From contig NW_006763294.1 of assembly GCF_000218685.1 (NCBI RefSeq), positions 786,475 to 850,474 on the forward strand: a stretch of DNA of 64,000 nucleotides, given 5' to 3'. Shown in pieces: positions 12,727 to 21,757 of the stretch. The notes beneath the pieces were generated by a model. The model was not told the origin of the DNA and made no database searches. It saw only the letters and a program-made list of their open reading frames with translations. A program made the position numbers and the translations under genes. Origin of the DNA: Serpula lacrymans var. lacrymans S7.9 (Eukaryota; Basidiomycota; Agaricomycetes; Boletales; Serpulaceae). Position 1 is the first letter of the stretch; every line of letters starts with the position of its first letter.

Positions 12727-13083
12727 GTTGCGTAAAGTATGATAGTATAGAGGCTCTACATATGGGTGTCGGTGTCATGCACCAAAGTTGATTGGTAGCA
12801 TTGACAGGTGTTAATAACAAAGCGAATATTCGAAAAGACTCGCCTTTGCGCCACACAGGCACAGTGCCACATGGAATAGTAATTAATATTGCCTTTTTCG
12901 AACTTGTGGCTGATCAGCATCACCTCTATTAGGCAATCCAGTCACGCTCACCTTTGCTTTTCCATCCGGTACTTTCCGCGTTTTGGCATTTCGGCAAATT
13001 TTCACGTCGCCACTGGCTACACATTGCATTGCGCCCTCGTTTTTGTCGTTTCCTTCACTTCCCTTCCTTTGCCTAACCCCACC

Positions 13084-13626
13084 ATGGGTCCCTTACTCTC
13101 GTTTTTATTCTCACCTGACGGTCGTTTCTGGATCCCCATTGTAGTTCACCTCCTCGTCACCTCCAGCCTCCTCCTCCTCATCTTCTTTGCTCCCCCACCA
13201 TTTCTGATGTCAACACTTCCTATCCGCTTCCGTCGCCGATCCGTTGACTACCATGTGCCACTGCTGATATCAGCAAAGCCCCGGCGGCCGGTTCAAATAG
13301 GGCAACAGGTCCATCTTTATGACGTCGATCTACCATCATATACTATCAAAACATTGGTCGCTCGTCTTGCCTGGTTGGAGCGTGGGTGGGTAGTTTTTGA
13401 GCTGGAGAAGGTTCATCCCCTTGCGTCACCCATGTTCATTGCTGTCCCATTCACTTGGGTACACTTATCATTTGTCCATCGTCTTCGCTACAGCTACACC
13501 TACCACACGCTGCCTGGGACTCACTTGTTCCAAATTGGAACTACTCCTCTCCCTCCCTCGTTTGATCAGGTGGTCCAACACAACCAGTCCATTGTTAAGG
13601 CCATGGAACTGTCAGATTTGGACTAG
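13084..13626 (+). CDS. 180-aa ORF of repeat R1 (copy A), unknown product
   Basis: The ORF stays open for 245 codons from 12889, but the real start is probably the ATG at 13084. It has an excellent context (CCCACCATGGG), and the copies differ by many amino-acid changes upstream of it and almost none after it. The product begins MGPLLSFLFSPDGRFW, has one strong hydrophobic segment (about residues 15-40, rich in Leu/Val/Ile) ending APPPFLM, then a basic stretch and a mixed beta-like region. No family recognised. It lies on the strand opposite to the chromovirus whose LTRs adjoin copies B and C. Confidence 0.45.
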   Translation: MGPLLSFLFSPDGRFWIPIVVHLLVTSSLLLLIFFAPPPFLMSTLPIRFRRRSVDYHVPLLISAKPRRPVQIGQQVHLYDVDLPSYTIKTLVARLAWLERGWVVFELEKVHPLASPMFIAVPFTWVHLSFVHRLRYSYTYHTLPGTHLFQIGTTPLPPSFDQVVQHNQSIVKAMELSDLD

Positions 13627-14040
13627 GTGGTGGACTGGTGGCTCCAGTTTCTTTTTTTTCAGCAGAACATTCATTTACAGTGCAATTATTTTTGATTTTT
13701 GAATCATTTTTATGGACACATATTTTTTTTAGAATGTCTGACTGACAATAAAGGAACTGTGTTGATACTGATAGTGTTTTGCCTTGCCCTTTTTTTACTG
13801 CATCTTCCCATGACATCATGATTTTCTTGCTCTCTTTCTGCTATTGGACTTTACTTTATGGCTGTACAAACCTGTAACATTACTTACACAGCATTCATTG
13901 TTCTATCTCTTTTTTTTCCTTATTTTGACAATCTTATCCTGTACTACCTACGCAGGATTTGTCAGCGTACATTCCTTCCTTCATGTTCTTTCTCATTCTT
14001 TTTGCACAGCTATACTGTGCATAGCCTACTTTTCTTTTAC

Positions 14041-14048
14041 TATATAAA
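14041..14048 (+). promoter_or_regulatory. TATA box in R1 copy A
   Basis: TATATAAA followed by ACCCCTGTATTTTACC. The same site is at 25603-25610 in copy B and is also kept in copy C, so it may be the promoter of an LTR read in the plus direction. Confidence 0.45.
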
Positions 14049-14599
14049 CCCCTGTATTTTACCTTGTAAAAAAAAAAAACAAGAACTCAATTCCAGACTT
14101 CTTCTCTAATTTCAAGTTTACTACTCTGCTGCTTGTGATCCAGTGTGGTCACAACACTTCCCACTGCTACCACTGTCAACTGCTGTCATCGTCACTTCCC
14201 ACTTTTGAAGTCATTGTCATCCCTTTCGATTAGAGTCCTTCTGAGCACTACAGTTTGTGCGTCAGGAGCCTGCTATCACTGGGAACCTCGTCATATTGTC
14301 GTTCTCAAACCTACCTTATGCTACAATTAGCAAGGTAGTGCTCGTCTACACTCGCCACAAAGCCCCTATCTTTCTATATTCCAACTATCCCTCCTCCTCA
14401 AAACCCACACCCATACATCTCTGGGTTTTACTTTGAAGGATCATCATACATACCACCCCACAAACAACCAGACCACTCCACTGTTCTAGGAGGCAAAGCC
14501 CATACACAAGTTCCATGGAATCTGGGAGGATTGTGTGTTAGTTTGTTTTGTGGGTGGTTTTCTAACTACACTTCTCATCATCAACATTGGGCCTCCTGA

Positions 14600-15363
14600 C
14601 GTATCACCTGTGCTTGGCGGCGGTTGGCAATATTTTGTTCATTTGCAAGTCATTGAGGTCTTGGCATTCTTGGTGCATTTCTGGCAGGTACCGGTTCATT
14701 TAAGTCCCCGCCTCGGTCTACAGCATCCCTGGCAGCCCTGTGAGCCTGATCTGCTAGCTCCTCTTCCCTCCTTTCAAGCTCTTTTTGAGCAGCTCTCTGC
14801 ACCCTACGAACTTGCTCAGCTTGTTCCTCTTCATATTGGAGGTCAGCATGCTGAGCCTGCCGCTGTACCTGTCACCTAACTGCCTCCTGCCGTTGAACTT
14901 CTCTTTCCTAGAAAACATGATCCTCAGCCAACTGCTGTTCTTGCCTTTGTAGCCGTAATGCCTCCTGTTGCTGAATTGCCTAATCCTCGACCTGCTCCTG
15001 CCCTCTTAGTCTATTACGCCATTGATTAACCTGTTCTGCATGTCGGTTTTGAAACCCATCTAATAGCCTTTCATTGTAGTCAACACCATGGGTAGCAAGC
15101 AACTGGTTACCCTGCCACATTTGAAAAGGGGGCTGCAATTGAGGGTGTGCAGGTCCAGCTAATGGCTGAGGCATGTTATTATCATCCACAGGTCCTCCAA
15201 AATTTGGTTGCGCAATATTTCTATTTCTCAAATCTCTACGACCCAAGAGGTGCTCTCGTTGTATACTTGGTGATGTCATCTGTTGATGATGTTGTATGCA
15301 ATCTCTATCGCAATGTTCACCACATTCTCGTTCAGGAGTCTGTGGAATATGTCTACAAATCAC
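14600..15363 (-). pseudogene. decayed N-terminal coding region, probably Helitron
   Basis: A minus-strand frame from 15363 gives a Gln/Arg/Pro-rich protein (RRDLRNRNIAQPNFGG, later NQWRNRLRGQEQVED). After stops it continues in character as a charged coiled-coil-like segment (AQKELERREEELADQAHRAA) down to about 14600. It points toward the RepHel gene, from which it is separated only by R1 copy A. Basidiomycete Helitron proteins often start with such Arg/Gln/Glu-rich stretches, so I read it as the 5' part of the same element; a gag-like remnant is an alternative. Confidence 0.4.
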
Positions 15364-16280
15364 ATCAACATATCAGTTAATGGTTAATGACACATTAACA
15401 ATGCTACAGATATTGCATATTTGAATTGCTCATATTCATATTTATGTGTTTGCTATGTGCACTGATTTATTGATAATTTGGGCTTCTGTAATCAATGTGT
15501 CAGTTTTAATTGAATCAACACCATAAACTGTTATAAACTCACATTGTGTAAGCTGTGTTTTTATGTGTGGGGAAGGGTCTTTGATTTTATTTTTATGCAC
15601 ACCACAGTGTGGTCAATAATGGCTGTTAATTTTTGTAGTGCAAAATGTGCAAATTCTCGACAACAATTTGTTTTGTGTGTAGGGCCAGACCACTTCCCCA
15701 CATAATAGGAAAAGAGGTTTGTTTGGTTGAGTTGTGTCACATTGTGCCACAGGCGTGAGTTTTGGTGTCCACTATATTGCGTTTTGTAGTAAAAACGATT
15801 AAGCGCGAGAATTTTTAATGTGGCTACAATTTTCACTACAATTGTTGAATGTTCTTATAACCGTGAGAATTTTCAATGTGGCGACAATTTTCACTGCCTC
15901 GTTACTACTGCACTACCTACCCTCTACTGCTAACCGAAAACCATGCGAGCGGAACTAAGCGAAAAAATGTGCTCCCACGTGTGCCGCACACGACTTTTTG
16001 GACCACTGTCCCCTTCGTTATAAATTGCCACTGCATCTGTCCATCTGAAGGCCTCACTGTGCGACCCGGTGAAATTTACCCTGTATATCAACTCATCATG
16101 AGATGAAAAATGCACAATTATGTGGGATAATTCACCAAATATATAATTATGAAAATGTGTTAAAATCAACTCTTTTATGGCCAAATTCAACTGATGCTTG
16201 CTGCCTCTATCGTCTCATCAAATTCAACTGTTCAGCTGGTGATTTTTCTAATGATTTTCATGTGTGCCATCTCAAGTGAA
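15364..16280. other. no gene recognised; left flank of the Harbinger element
   Basis: AT-rich sequence with short frames only. The 5' end of the Helitron should be here or nearby, but no TC terminus could be fixed. Confidence 0.4.
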
Positions 16281-16406
16281 TTAGGCCATGTTTGGTAGCA
16301 TCATTTTGAAGATTATATCATGTTCAAAATTACAGATGGTAAATCGGAGCTTGAAGTATGACTTTGGGTTATTGGCACTGATTTAGATAACAGTTTACAA
16401 AGTACC

Positions 16407-18235
16407 ATGTCGACTGAATTGAGTGACCTAAGGGCAAAGGTTGGCATCTACCTCCTTGAAGAAAGACTGTTGGACGAGGAAGATATTGTGGTCAAAGATG
16501 AAGAAGATATTGTGATTACCACAGTGTCCCAGGCAGCCATCTTCTATGCAGAGCCTCTCTTTAACAAGACCCCATATCATACATCAGTCTCTGGCCATGG
16601 CTGGATTCAAGAATTGATTGATGGGCATCCGGAACAAATTAGAGTGAGCTTGGGGTCAAGAGAGAGATATTTGATGAGCTGGTTAGGACTTTGAGAGAAG
16701 CAGGGCATACCAATTCAAAGAGTGTGTCTTTGGAGGAGAAGCTTGCTATGTTTTTATACATGAGTGTGACTGGGCTCACTGTCAGACATGTTGTGAACAT
16801 TTTCAATGTGCCAATGACACTATATCAAAGTAGGTTCTTTGTATCTTATGTTTTACTCATTTTTTCTAATAATTTTGCAGGTATTTCAAGGAAATTCTAT
16901 TCGTGTTTTCGTCCACACCCATCTACACTAATTATGTACATCTACCATCTGCCAACGACCCTATGCCTCCCAAAGTCCTGAATAACCCAAAGTTTTATCC
17001 CTTTTTTTCAGATGCAATTGGTGCCATTGATGGGACACATATCACCTGTGCCCCATCCACTGCAGAACTGTAACTACCAAGAGTTAGTTACTCCGGCGCA
17101 CACAGGAACACACTATAGAGAAAATGAAGAGGGAGTGGTTACCCCTTAAGATGCAGAGAGTTAGTTGGTATACAACAGGAGGACTCGCTGAGTCCTTCCC
17201 CATGTATTGCTCCTGTATATATACTGAATACATGTTTGTTTGTACATATGTACTGTACAGTTGCTAGAGGCAGTGGCTGCTGATGTCATGGGGCCTAGCC
17301 CATGTGACCAGCTCCACTGCATGAGATACTTGTAGCTAAAATAAGAATAAAGGCAGCGCCGCGTGAGAAAGGTGGAGTTTGAACTAAAAGGGGAAATGCC
17401 ACATGGCACAGTGTGAAAACTACAGTACAAGGTTAAAGCGGAGAATGAAAATCAAAGGAAAGGTCCGAAAATGAAAAGTAAGGTAAATGGTCACATGACT
17501 GGTCATGTGACTTGGAAAATAAAAGTAGAAGTACAAAAGTGAAGCGTAAGTAGGTGCTGGTATGTTTAATTGTAACAAGAACACCATCTCTCATAACATC
17601 AAAAGGGCAGTGTCACCCAAAACTGCCTGGCGTGTTGTAGCTTTGACCTCGAATTTCTCTACATTTTTACTGGCTGGGAGGGTTTGGCTGCTGATGCAGC
17701 TACCTACAATGATGCTTGCCAACACAATCTTTGTGTTTCTGCTGGTATTGCTTCTTCCCCACAGCTTTTGGTTCCTTACCGAGGAGAACACTATTATTCC
17801 GCTAAGTGGGGTTAAGTGGGGCTCAGGTGAGTACTTTGCTCTTCTATATACTAATTCTGATTATTCAACAGGCCTAGGAGCAAAGAAGAGCTCTTTAACT
17901 TGCAACACACTCAAGTGCGCAACTGTATTGAGCGCATTTTCAGCATCTTCAAGCATTGTTTTTGGATCCTCCTCTGTCCACCCAAATTTAATATGGACAT
18001 ACAGGCTTGCATCACATCCTCCCTGTGCATACTGCACAACTACATCCAGATGCACAATCCTGACAACATCCACAAATTTTCTGAAGATGTGCCATCATTG
18101 GTCAGCACCGGTTCTTTATCTGATGGGCTGCCAACTGAACTGAACCAACTTGAAGCCAATCTGTGCCACAACAGAATAGCAATGGACATGTGGGTGTCAT
18201 CCTATGCTGAGTTGCAGGCTAGAGGTGCTGTATAG
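16407..18235 (+). pseudogene. Harbinger DDE transposase, interrupted
   Basis: Family landmarks appear in order. PYHTSVSGHGWIQELIDGHP and VSLEEKLAMFLYMSVTGL form the N-terminal region, across an intron at about 16832-16880. The first catalytic Asp is in AIGAIDGTHITC (about 17011-17046), the second is in TGWEGLAADAATYNDA (about 17670-17720), and the Glu is in VRNCIERIFSIFKHCFWIL (about 17915-17970). The C-terminus runs to the stop at 18235. A 509-bp solo LTR sits just after IDGTHITCAPSTAE, and frameshifts occur around 17590-17640 and 17800-17880. The enzyme would cut and paste the element by its terminal repeats. Confidence 0.9.
17069..17577 (-). mobile_element. solo LTR (family D) with AGAAC target duplication
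   Basis: 509 bp with TG...CA ends (TGTAACTACC ... TTGTAACA on the plus strand), flanked on both sides by AGAAC (17064-17068 and 17578-17582), the 5-bp duplication expected of LTR elements. By its TATA-like stretch (TATATATACAGGAG, minus strand) it is read right to left. Related LTR-like sequences are at 26336-26673 and 27430-27860; all share the stretch around AGCGAGTCCTCC or its variant. Confidence 0.9.
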
Positions 18236-18357
18236 ACATTGCCGGTATTGTTTTCTTGTAATGTATTTGTAAACATGCAAATAATAAAAAATTGTTTCTT
18301 ATTTGGAACATTTGTAACAACTTTACAGCATAATACAATTTTGATAAAATTGGATAA

Positions 18358-18430
18358 TGACCAGACCAGGGATTGAACCTGGAACCTTCTGGATACATGC
18401 CAGCTGCTCTACCAATTAAGCTATATGGCC
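18358..18430 (-). tRNA. tRNA-Thr(UGU)-like sequence, probably not functional
   Basis: A 73-nt cloverleaf can be folded. The acceptor stem has one mismatch and a G-U pair, the D stem has 4 pairs, the anticodon stem has 4 pairs plus a mismatch, and the T stem has 5 perfect pairs. The A box (TAGCTTAATTGG) and B box (GGTTCAATCCC) fit RNA polymerase III promoters. The anticodon triplet would be TGT, but base 33 is A instead of the invariant T. It lies inside the Harbinger element between its two genes, so a tRNA pseudogene or a tRNA-derived SINE is more likely than a working tRNA. Confidence 0.55.
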
Positions 18431-18606
18431 AAGGTTATACAATGTAGGATCTTAAACATGACATGCAACCATGGACGTCTTACACAGAATAGCTGCTGCA
18501 TACTGGGCTGGCTTACAAATCAGAGGTATTATCCTATGGAGTATTGGTATGTCAGAGTATATTCTAACAAATTTGTGGTATGAAAACGGTTCAAAAATGA
18601 ATATAG

Positions 18607-19871
18607 CTACAGCAACTTGGGAGGAAATGCAGTGTTCTGCCCCGGCAGCTTACCTACCCATGTCATCTGGAGGCTTGGCTCCTGTGTAGCCATGTCCAGA
18701 TAATTGGAGACCAGCTCACTATCAGCATGCAACATATCAATCAACACCACTTTCCCTTTGTCATTTAGCTGCACCTCCAGCTGCCCCACAGTCTTGATAG
18801 CCAAGCTCCTCATCGCCGCAGGTTCCAATGACTGCGTAGGTGCAGTTGAAGCAGAAGAACTTGGCTGAGCTGCTTTCCCTGTGAAGGCATGCTTTAAAGT
18901 GTTGGTGAGTCAATCCTTGTACTTGTAACATTTTTTGTTGTGCTTTCCCCGGTTGTCCACCATCCGCTGGACTTGCTCTTTCATACCATTAATGGCAACA
19001 CCTGATGAGCGTGGGGCTTTGCTAGAAGTGGCTGAGACTACAGAGATGGATTCAACAGCTGATTATGACAATGTAACACTCATAGACATGCTGATAGGTT
19101 TGGATTGGGCACTACTTGTATTGAGGTAGGTACCAGAATTGCTGGCACTCTTTTGCCCATCCACAGCCATGTCCTTGCCACCATGATCCTCCTCTCCTCC
19201 TCCTTGTTGTTTTCTATCTCTCCATCCAAAACTGTAGCCTCCTCCCTCAGTAATGTGGTGGGTGTCTTCAAAGACTGCGCTTGTGAGGCTTGAAATGTGT
19301 GAGTTCCTTTCACCTAACTGGGTAAAATTCCCGCAACCTCACCATACCATTTACATCTATCTGTAGCTAAACAAGTGATAATTGCCTTTGTCTCTTTGTT
19401 TTTACTCTGAAAATGGTGAGTTCATGTGTGGGAATAGGAAATTAAACACTACTTACCTTGAGAAGTGCATCCTAGACATGTTGGTTTACATTTGTGATCT
19501 TCAAGCCCCTTTTAATGCTAAATCTGGGCCCAGACATATTTAACAAGTCTCCAGCACAAATAAACCTCTTCTTGAGCTATCAGGCTTGTTAGTAAGAGCC
19601 ATGACATGATGGACGCTAGAGTACTAACACTGAACCACTTTGTGTGGATAGAATTGGTGGTCTTTTGGGCTCCTCTTGTTGTTATAGGCCCTAACACATC
19701 TTCAGCAGCAGTGTAGAACTGGGGTTTGAAATTCCCCCCCTCTCCAAGGAGCCCTCAATGCTCTACAGCAATATCCATGAGTTTCTTCAAATCTGCTATG
19801 GTCCATATGGCCTTTGGCCCCTTTTTCTTCTTTGTGGTTGTTTGATTACTTGTGTTGTTGATGCTCATCAT
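18607..19871 (-). pseudogene. Harbinger accessory Myb/SANT-like DNA-binding gene
   Basis: From an ATG at 19871 the minus strand codes a Lys-rich start (TTTKKKKGPKAIWTIADLKK) and then a Myb/SANT-like domain pattern: an initial Trp, FYTAAEDVLGPITTRGAQK and a later HTKW. The domain is broken by an in-frame TGA shortly after DIAVEH and further stops downstream. A C-terminal remnant (EPAAMRSLAIKTVGQLEVQL, then MLHADSELVSNYLDMA) ends near 18607-18650. In PIF/Harbinger elements this second protein helps carry the transposase to the DNA ends. Confidence 0.7.
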
Positions 19872-20199
19872 TTTCAATGATCATACAGGGTAGTGTTATG
19901 GAGGCTTGGAAAAGCCTGCTGCTGGCTGACCTTTGTGCCATTGATAGGGTTGCTTGGTGGGTAATTTAATGGTATTAATACAGGTGTTCTATCTTCAAAG
20001 ACGCCCAATTCTGTATCACCCTATGACCAGCCTGTTTGGCATTTGGCACTGTCAAGCCACCCAGCACAACAATGTTCTAACACCATCATCTTCAAAATGA
20101 TGCTACCAAATATGGCCTTAGACACATTTTTAGAGTGATTTTATACTGTATACAATATCTTTTAAACAACAGCATTGTGAAGTGAAAGGGTCAGAAAAG

Positions 20200-20590
20200 T
20201 GAAGGAAGGGAAAGATAGAATACAGACTCCACATTTGACCAATCAACGCCAGCTGCACAAAGAAGCAAGCCCGCTTATCCATGTTTGAAACCATGTTCTG
20301 TGCCTTCACATTTTGAGCCAATGGTGGGTCAAGTTGACCCCCAGGAGCAATCCAGTCGAGAATAGCACTCTTCAAGCTCTTTATACTATCTGACCTAGTG
20401 TTTGATGCTCCTTACTGTATCTGTAGATCTAGCTAAAGATTATATGGGCATATACAGAAAGGTAAGATTACAAACCAAGCTGCTAATCAAATCAGTTTCT
20501 TCTACTGAACTGTTCTCCAAATGCGCCTGAAGCCCTGGTATCATATTGAGGAGAGAACTAAATACCCACTGTTTATTCATTTCACTACAA
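20200..20590 (-). pseudogene. fragment of a DUF6698-like fungal protein
   Basis: Minus-strand frames give KQWVFSSLLNMIPGLQAHLE, an apparent intron, then SIKSLKSAILDWIAPGGQ and LDPPLAQNVK. After a one-base shift they give HGFKHG-stop-AGLLLCAAGV and DWSNVES. This matches the pattern I know from the DUF6698-type proteins that are multiplied in agaricomycete genomes. At least one stop after the intron, a second stop and a frameshift show it is dead. It lies just outside the right end of the Harbinger element. Confidence 0.55.
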
Positions 20591-20778
20591 GTGCAAAGTA
20601 AGAGCTGAAAGTAGTAAATAGATAGAGAACAAACTGAGGGGTTAGTACACTGGATCAGCCGGAGCTCCTTTCTTATTCCTTCATAGGTGAAACACCATTT
20701 CAGAGTAGTGTCTTTAGATTACACATAGTATAGATGGTTGTACCAAAGTGATAGCCATGGTGGGCTAGAGGATCAGAG

Positions 20779-21521
20779 TCTTTCTGCTATTGGACTTTAC
20801 TTTATGGCTGTACAAACCTGTAACATTACTTACACAGCATTCATTGTTCTATCTCTTTTTTTCCCTTATTTTGACAATCTTATCCTGTACTACCTACGCA
20901 GGATTTGTCAGCGTACATTCCTTCCTTCATGTTCTTTCTCATTCTTTTTGCACAGCTATACTGTGCATAGCCTACCTTTCTTTTACTATATAAACCCCTG
21001 TATTTTACCAACTCCAATCCAGACTTCTTCTCCAATCTCAAGTTCACTACTCTCTGCTACTTGTGATCCAGTGTGGTCACAACACTTCCCACTGCTACTA
21101 CTGTCAACTGCTGTCATCGTCACTTCCCATTTTTGAAGTCATTGTCATCCCTTTCGATTAGAGTCCTTCTGAGCACTACAGTCTGTGTGTCAGGAGCCTA
21201 CTATCACTGGGAACCTCGTCACCCCATCATCTTGTCGTTCTCAAACCTACCTTGTGCTACAATTAGCAAGGTAGTGCTTGTCCATACTCATCACTAAGCC
21301 CCTATCTTCTATAATTCAACTATCCCTCCTCCTCAAAACCCACACCCATACATCTCTGGGTTTTACTTTGAAGGATCATCATACATACCACCCCACAAAC
21401 AACCAGACCACTCCACTGTTCTAGGAGGCAAAGCCCATACACAAGTTCCATGGAATCTGGGAGGATTGTGTGTTAGTTTGTTTTGTGGGTGGTTTTCTAA
21501 CTACAGTTCTCATCATCGACA
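20779..21521 (+). repeat. R1 repeat, copy C (left-truncated)
   Basis: Matches the second half of R1 copies A and B, keeps the TATA box, but lacks the A12 tract and the ORF-bearing half. It joins the chromovirus LTR (21523) by the same junction (ATCGACAGTGTCAG) as copy B. Confidence 0.85.
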
Positions 21522-21522
21522 G

Positions 21523-21707
21523 TGTCAGCCTTGAGGCGCTAACTGATGTACATGAGGTTGTAGCATGGTGCTTTAGTAAGTAGTCATGTGACTTAAGGTC
21601 ACCTGATGAGATAAGATAAATATATAGATAAGATCAAGTGATTAGATATGGAGAGATAAGATGTTCGATCTGAGAGTTATCAGTACATATTGGATAGGAT
21701 CGTGACA
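21523..21707 (-). repeat. 185-bp LTR-like segment, 3' side of chromovirus
   Basis: TGTCAGCC...ATCGTGACA, apparently base-for-base identical to 26149-26333. On the minus strand it follows a G-rich polypurine tract (GACGGGGGGGAA, 21719-21708), as a 3' LTR should. TGTCA...TGACA are inverted ends. It may be a whole short LTR, or the 5' end of a 2-kb LTR that includes R1. Confidence 0.75.
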
Positions 21708-21757
21708 TTCCCCCCCCGTCAGGACTTCCATCCCGAAAGGTTGGTTCAAGTTTCCCA

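Larger units (their letters stand above)
12773..14586 (+). repeat. R1 repeat, copy A (solo-LTR-like)
   Basis: This 1.8 kb segment is nearly identical to 24336-26147 (copy B), and its second half matches 20779-21521 (copy C). It begins TGTCATGCACC and ends ...CATCATCAACA, so it has TG...CA ends like an LTR. It contains an ORF (13084-13626), a TATA box (14041) with an A12 tract soon after, and splits the Helitron coding region. No target-site duplication was found (flanks GTCGG and TTGGG). It could be a solo LTR or a fragment of a larger element. Confidence 0.8.
8192..15363 (-). mobile_element. Helitron, decayed, split by an R1 copy
   Basis: The block holds a RepHel gene on the minus strand (8456-12726) and, beyond the inserted R1 copy at 12773-14586, a further minus-strand coding remnant (about 14600-15363) rich in Arg/Gln/Glu, which resembles the N-terminal region of basidiomycete Helitron proteins. 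The outer ends are not firmly placed: a hairpin plus CTGG near 8192 may be the 3' end, and no clear 5' TC end was found. The copy is dead: frameshift, in-frame stops, insertion and a changed HUH motif. Confidence 0.6.
16284..20117 (+). mobile_element. PIF/Harbinger DNA transposon (3834 bp)
   Basis: Terminal inverted repeats of about 30 bp (16284-16314 and 20087-20117, one internal mismatch) start GGCCAT(G/A)TTTGGTAGC. They are flanked by the 3-bp target duplication TTA (16281-16283 and 20118-20120), which is diagnostic for PIF/Harbinger. Inside are the DDE transposase on the plus strand and a Myb/SANT-like gene on the minus strand, the usual two-gene set, arranged convergently with a tRNA-like sequence between them. 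Both genes are damaged, so this copy is not autonomous. Confidence 0.93.

Noticed and set aside
12889..13083. Extra 65 codons upstream of the R1 ORF start
   Set aside because: The frame is open, but copies A and B differ here by several amino acids while the rest is nearly identical, and the ATG at 13084/24646 has a much better context.
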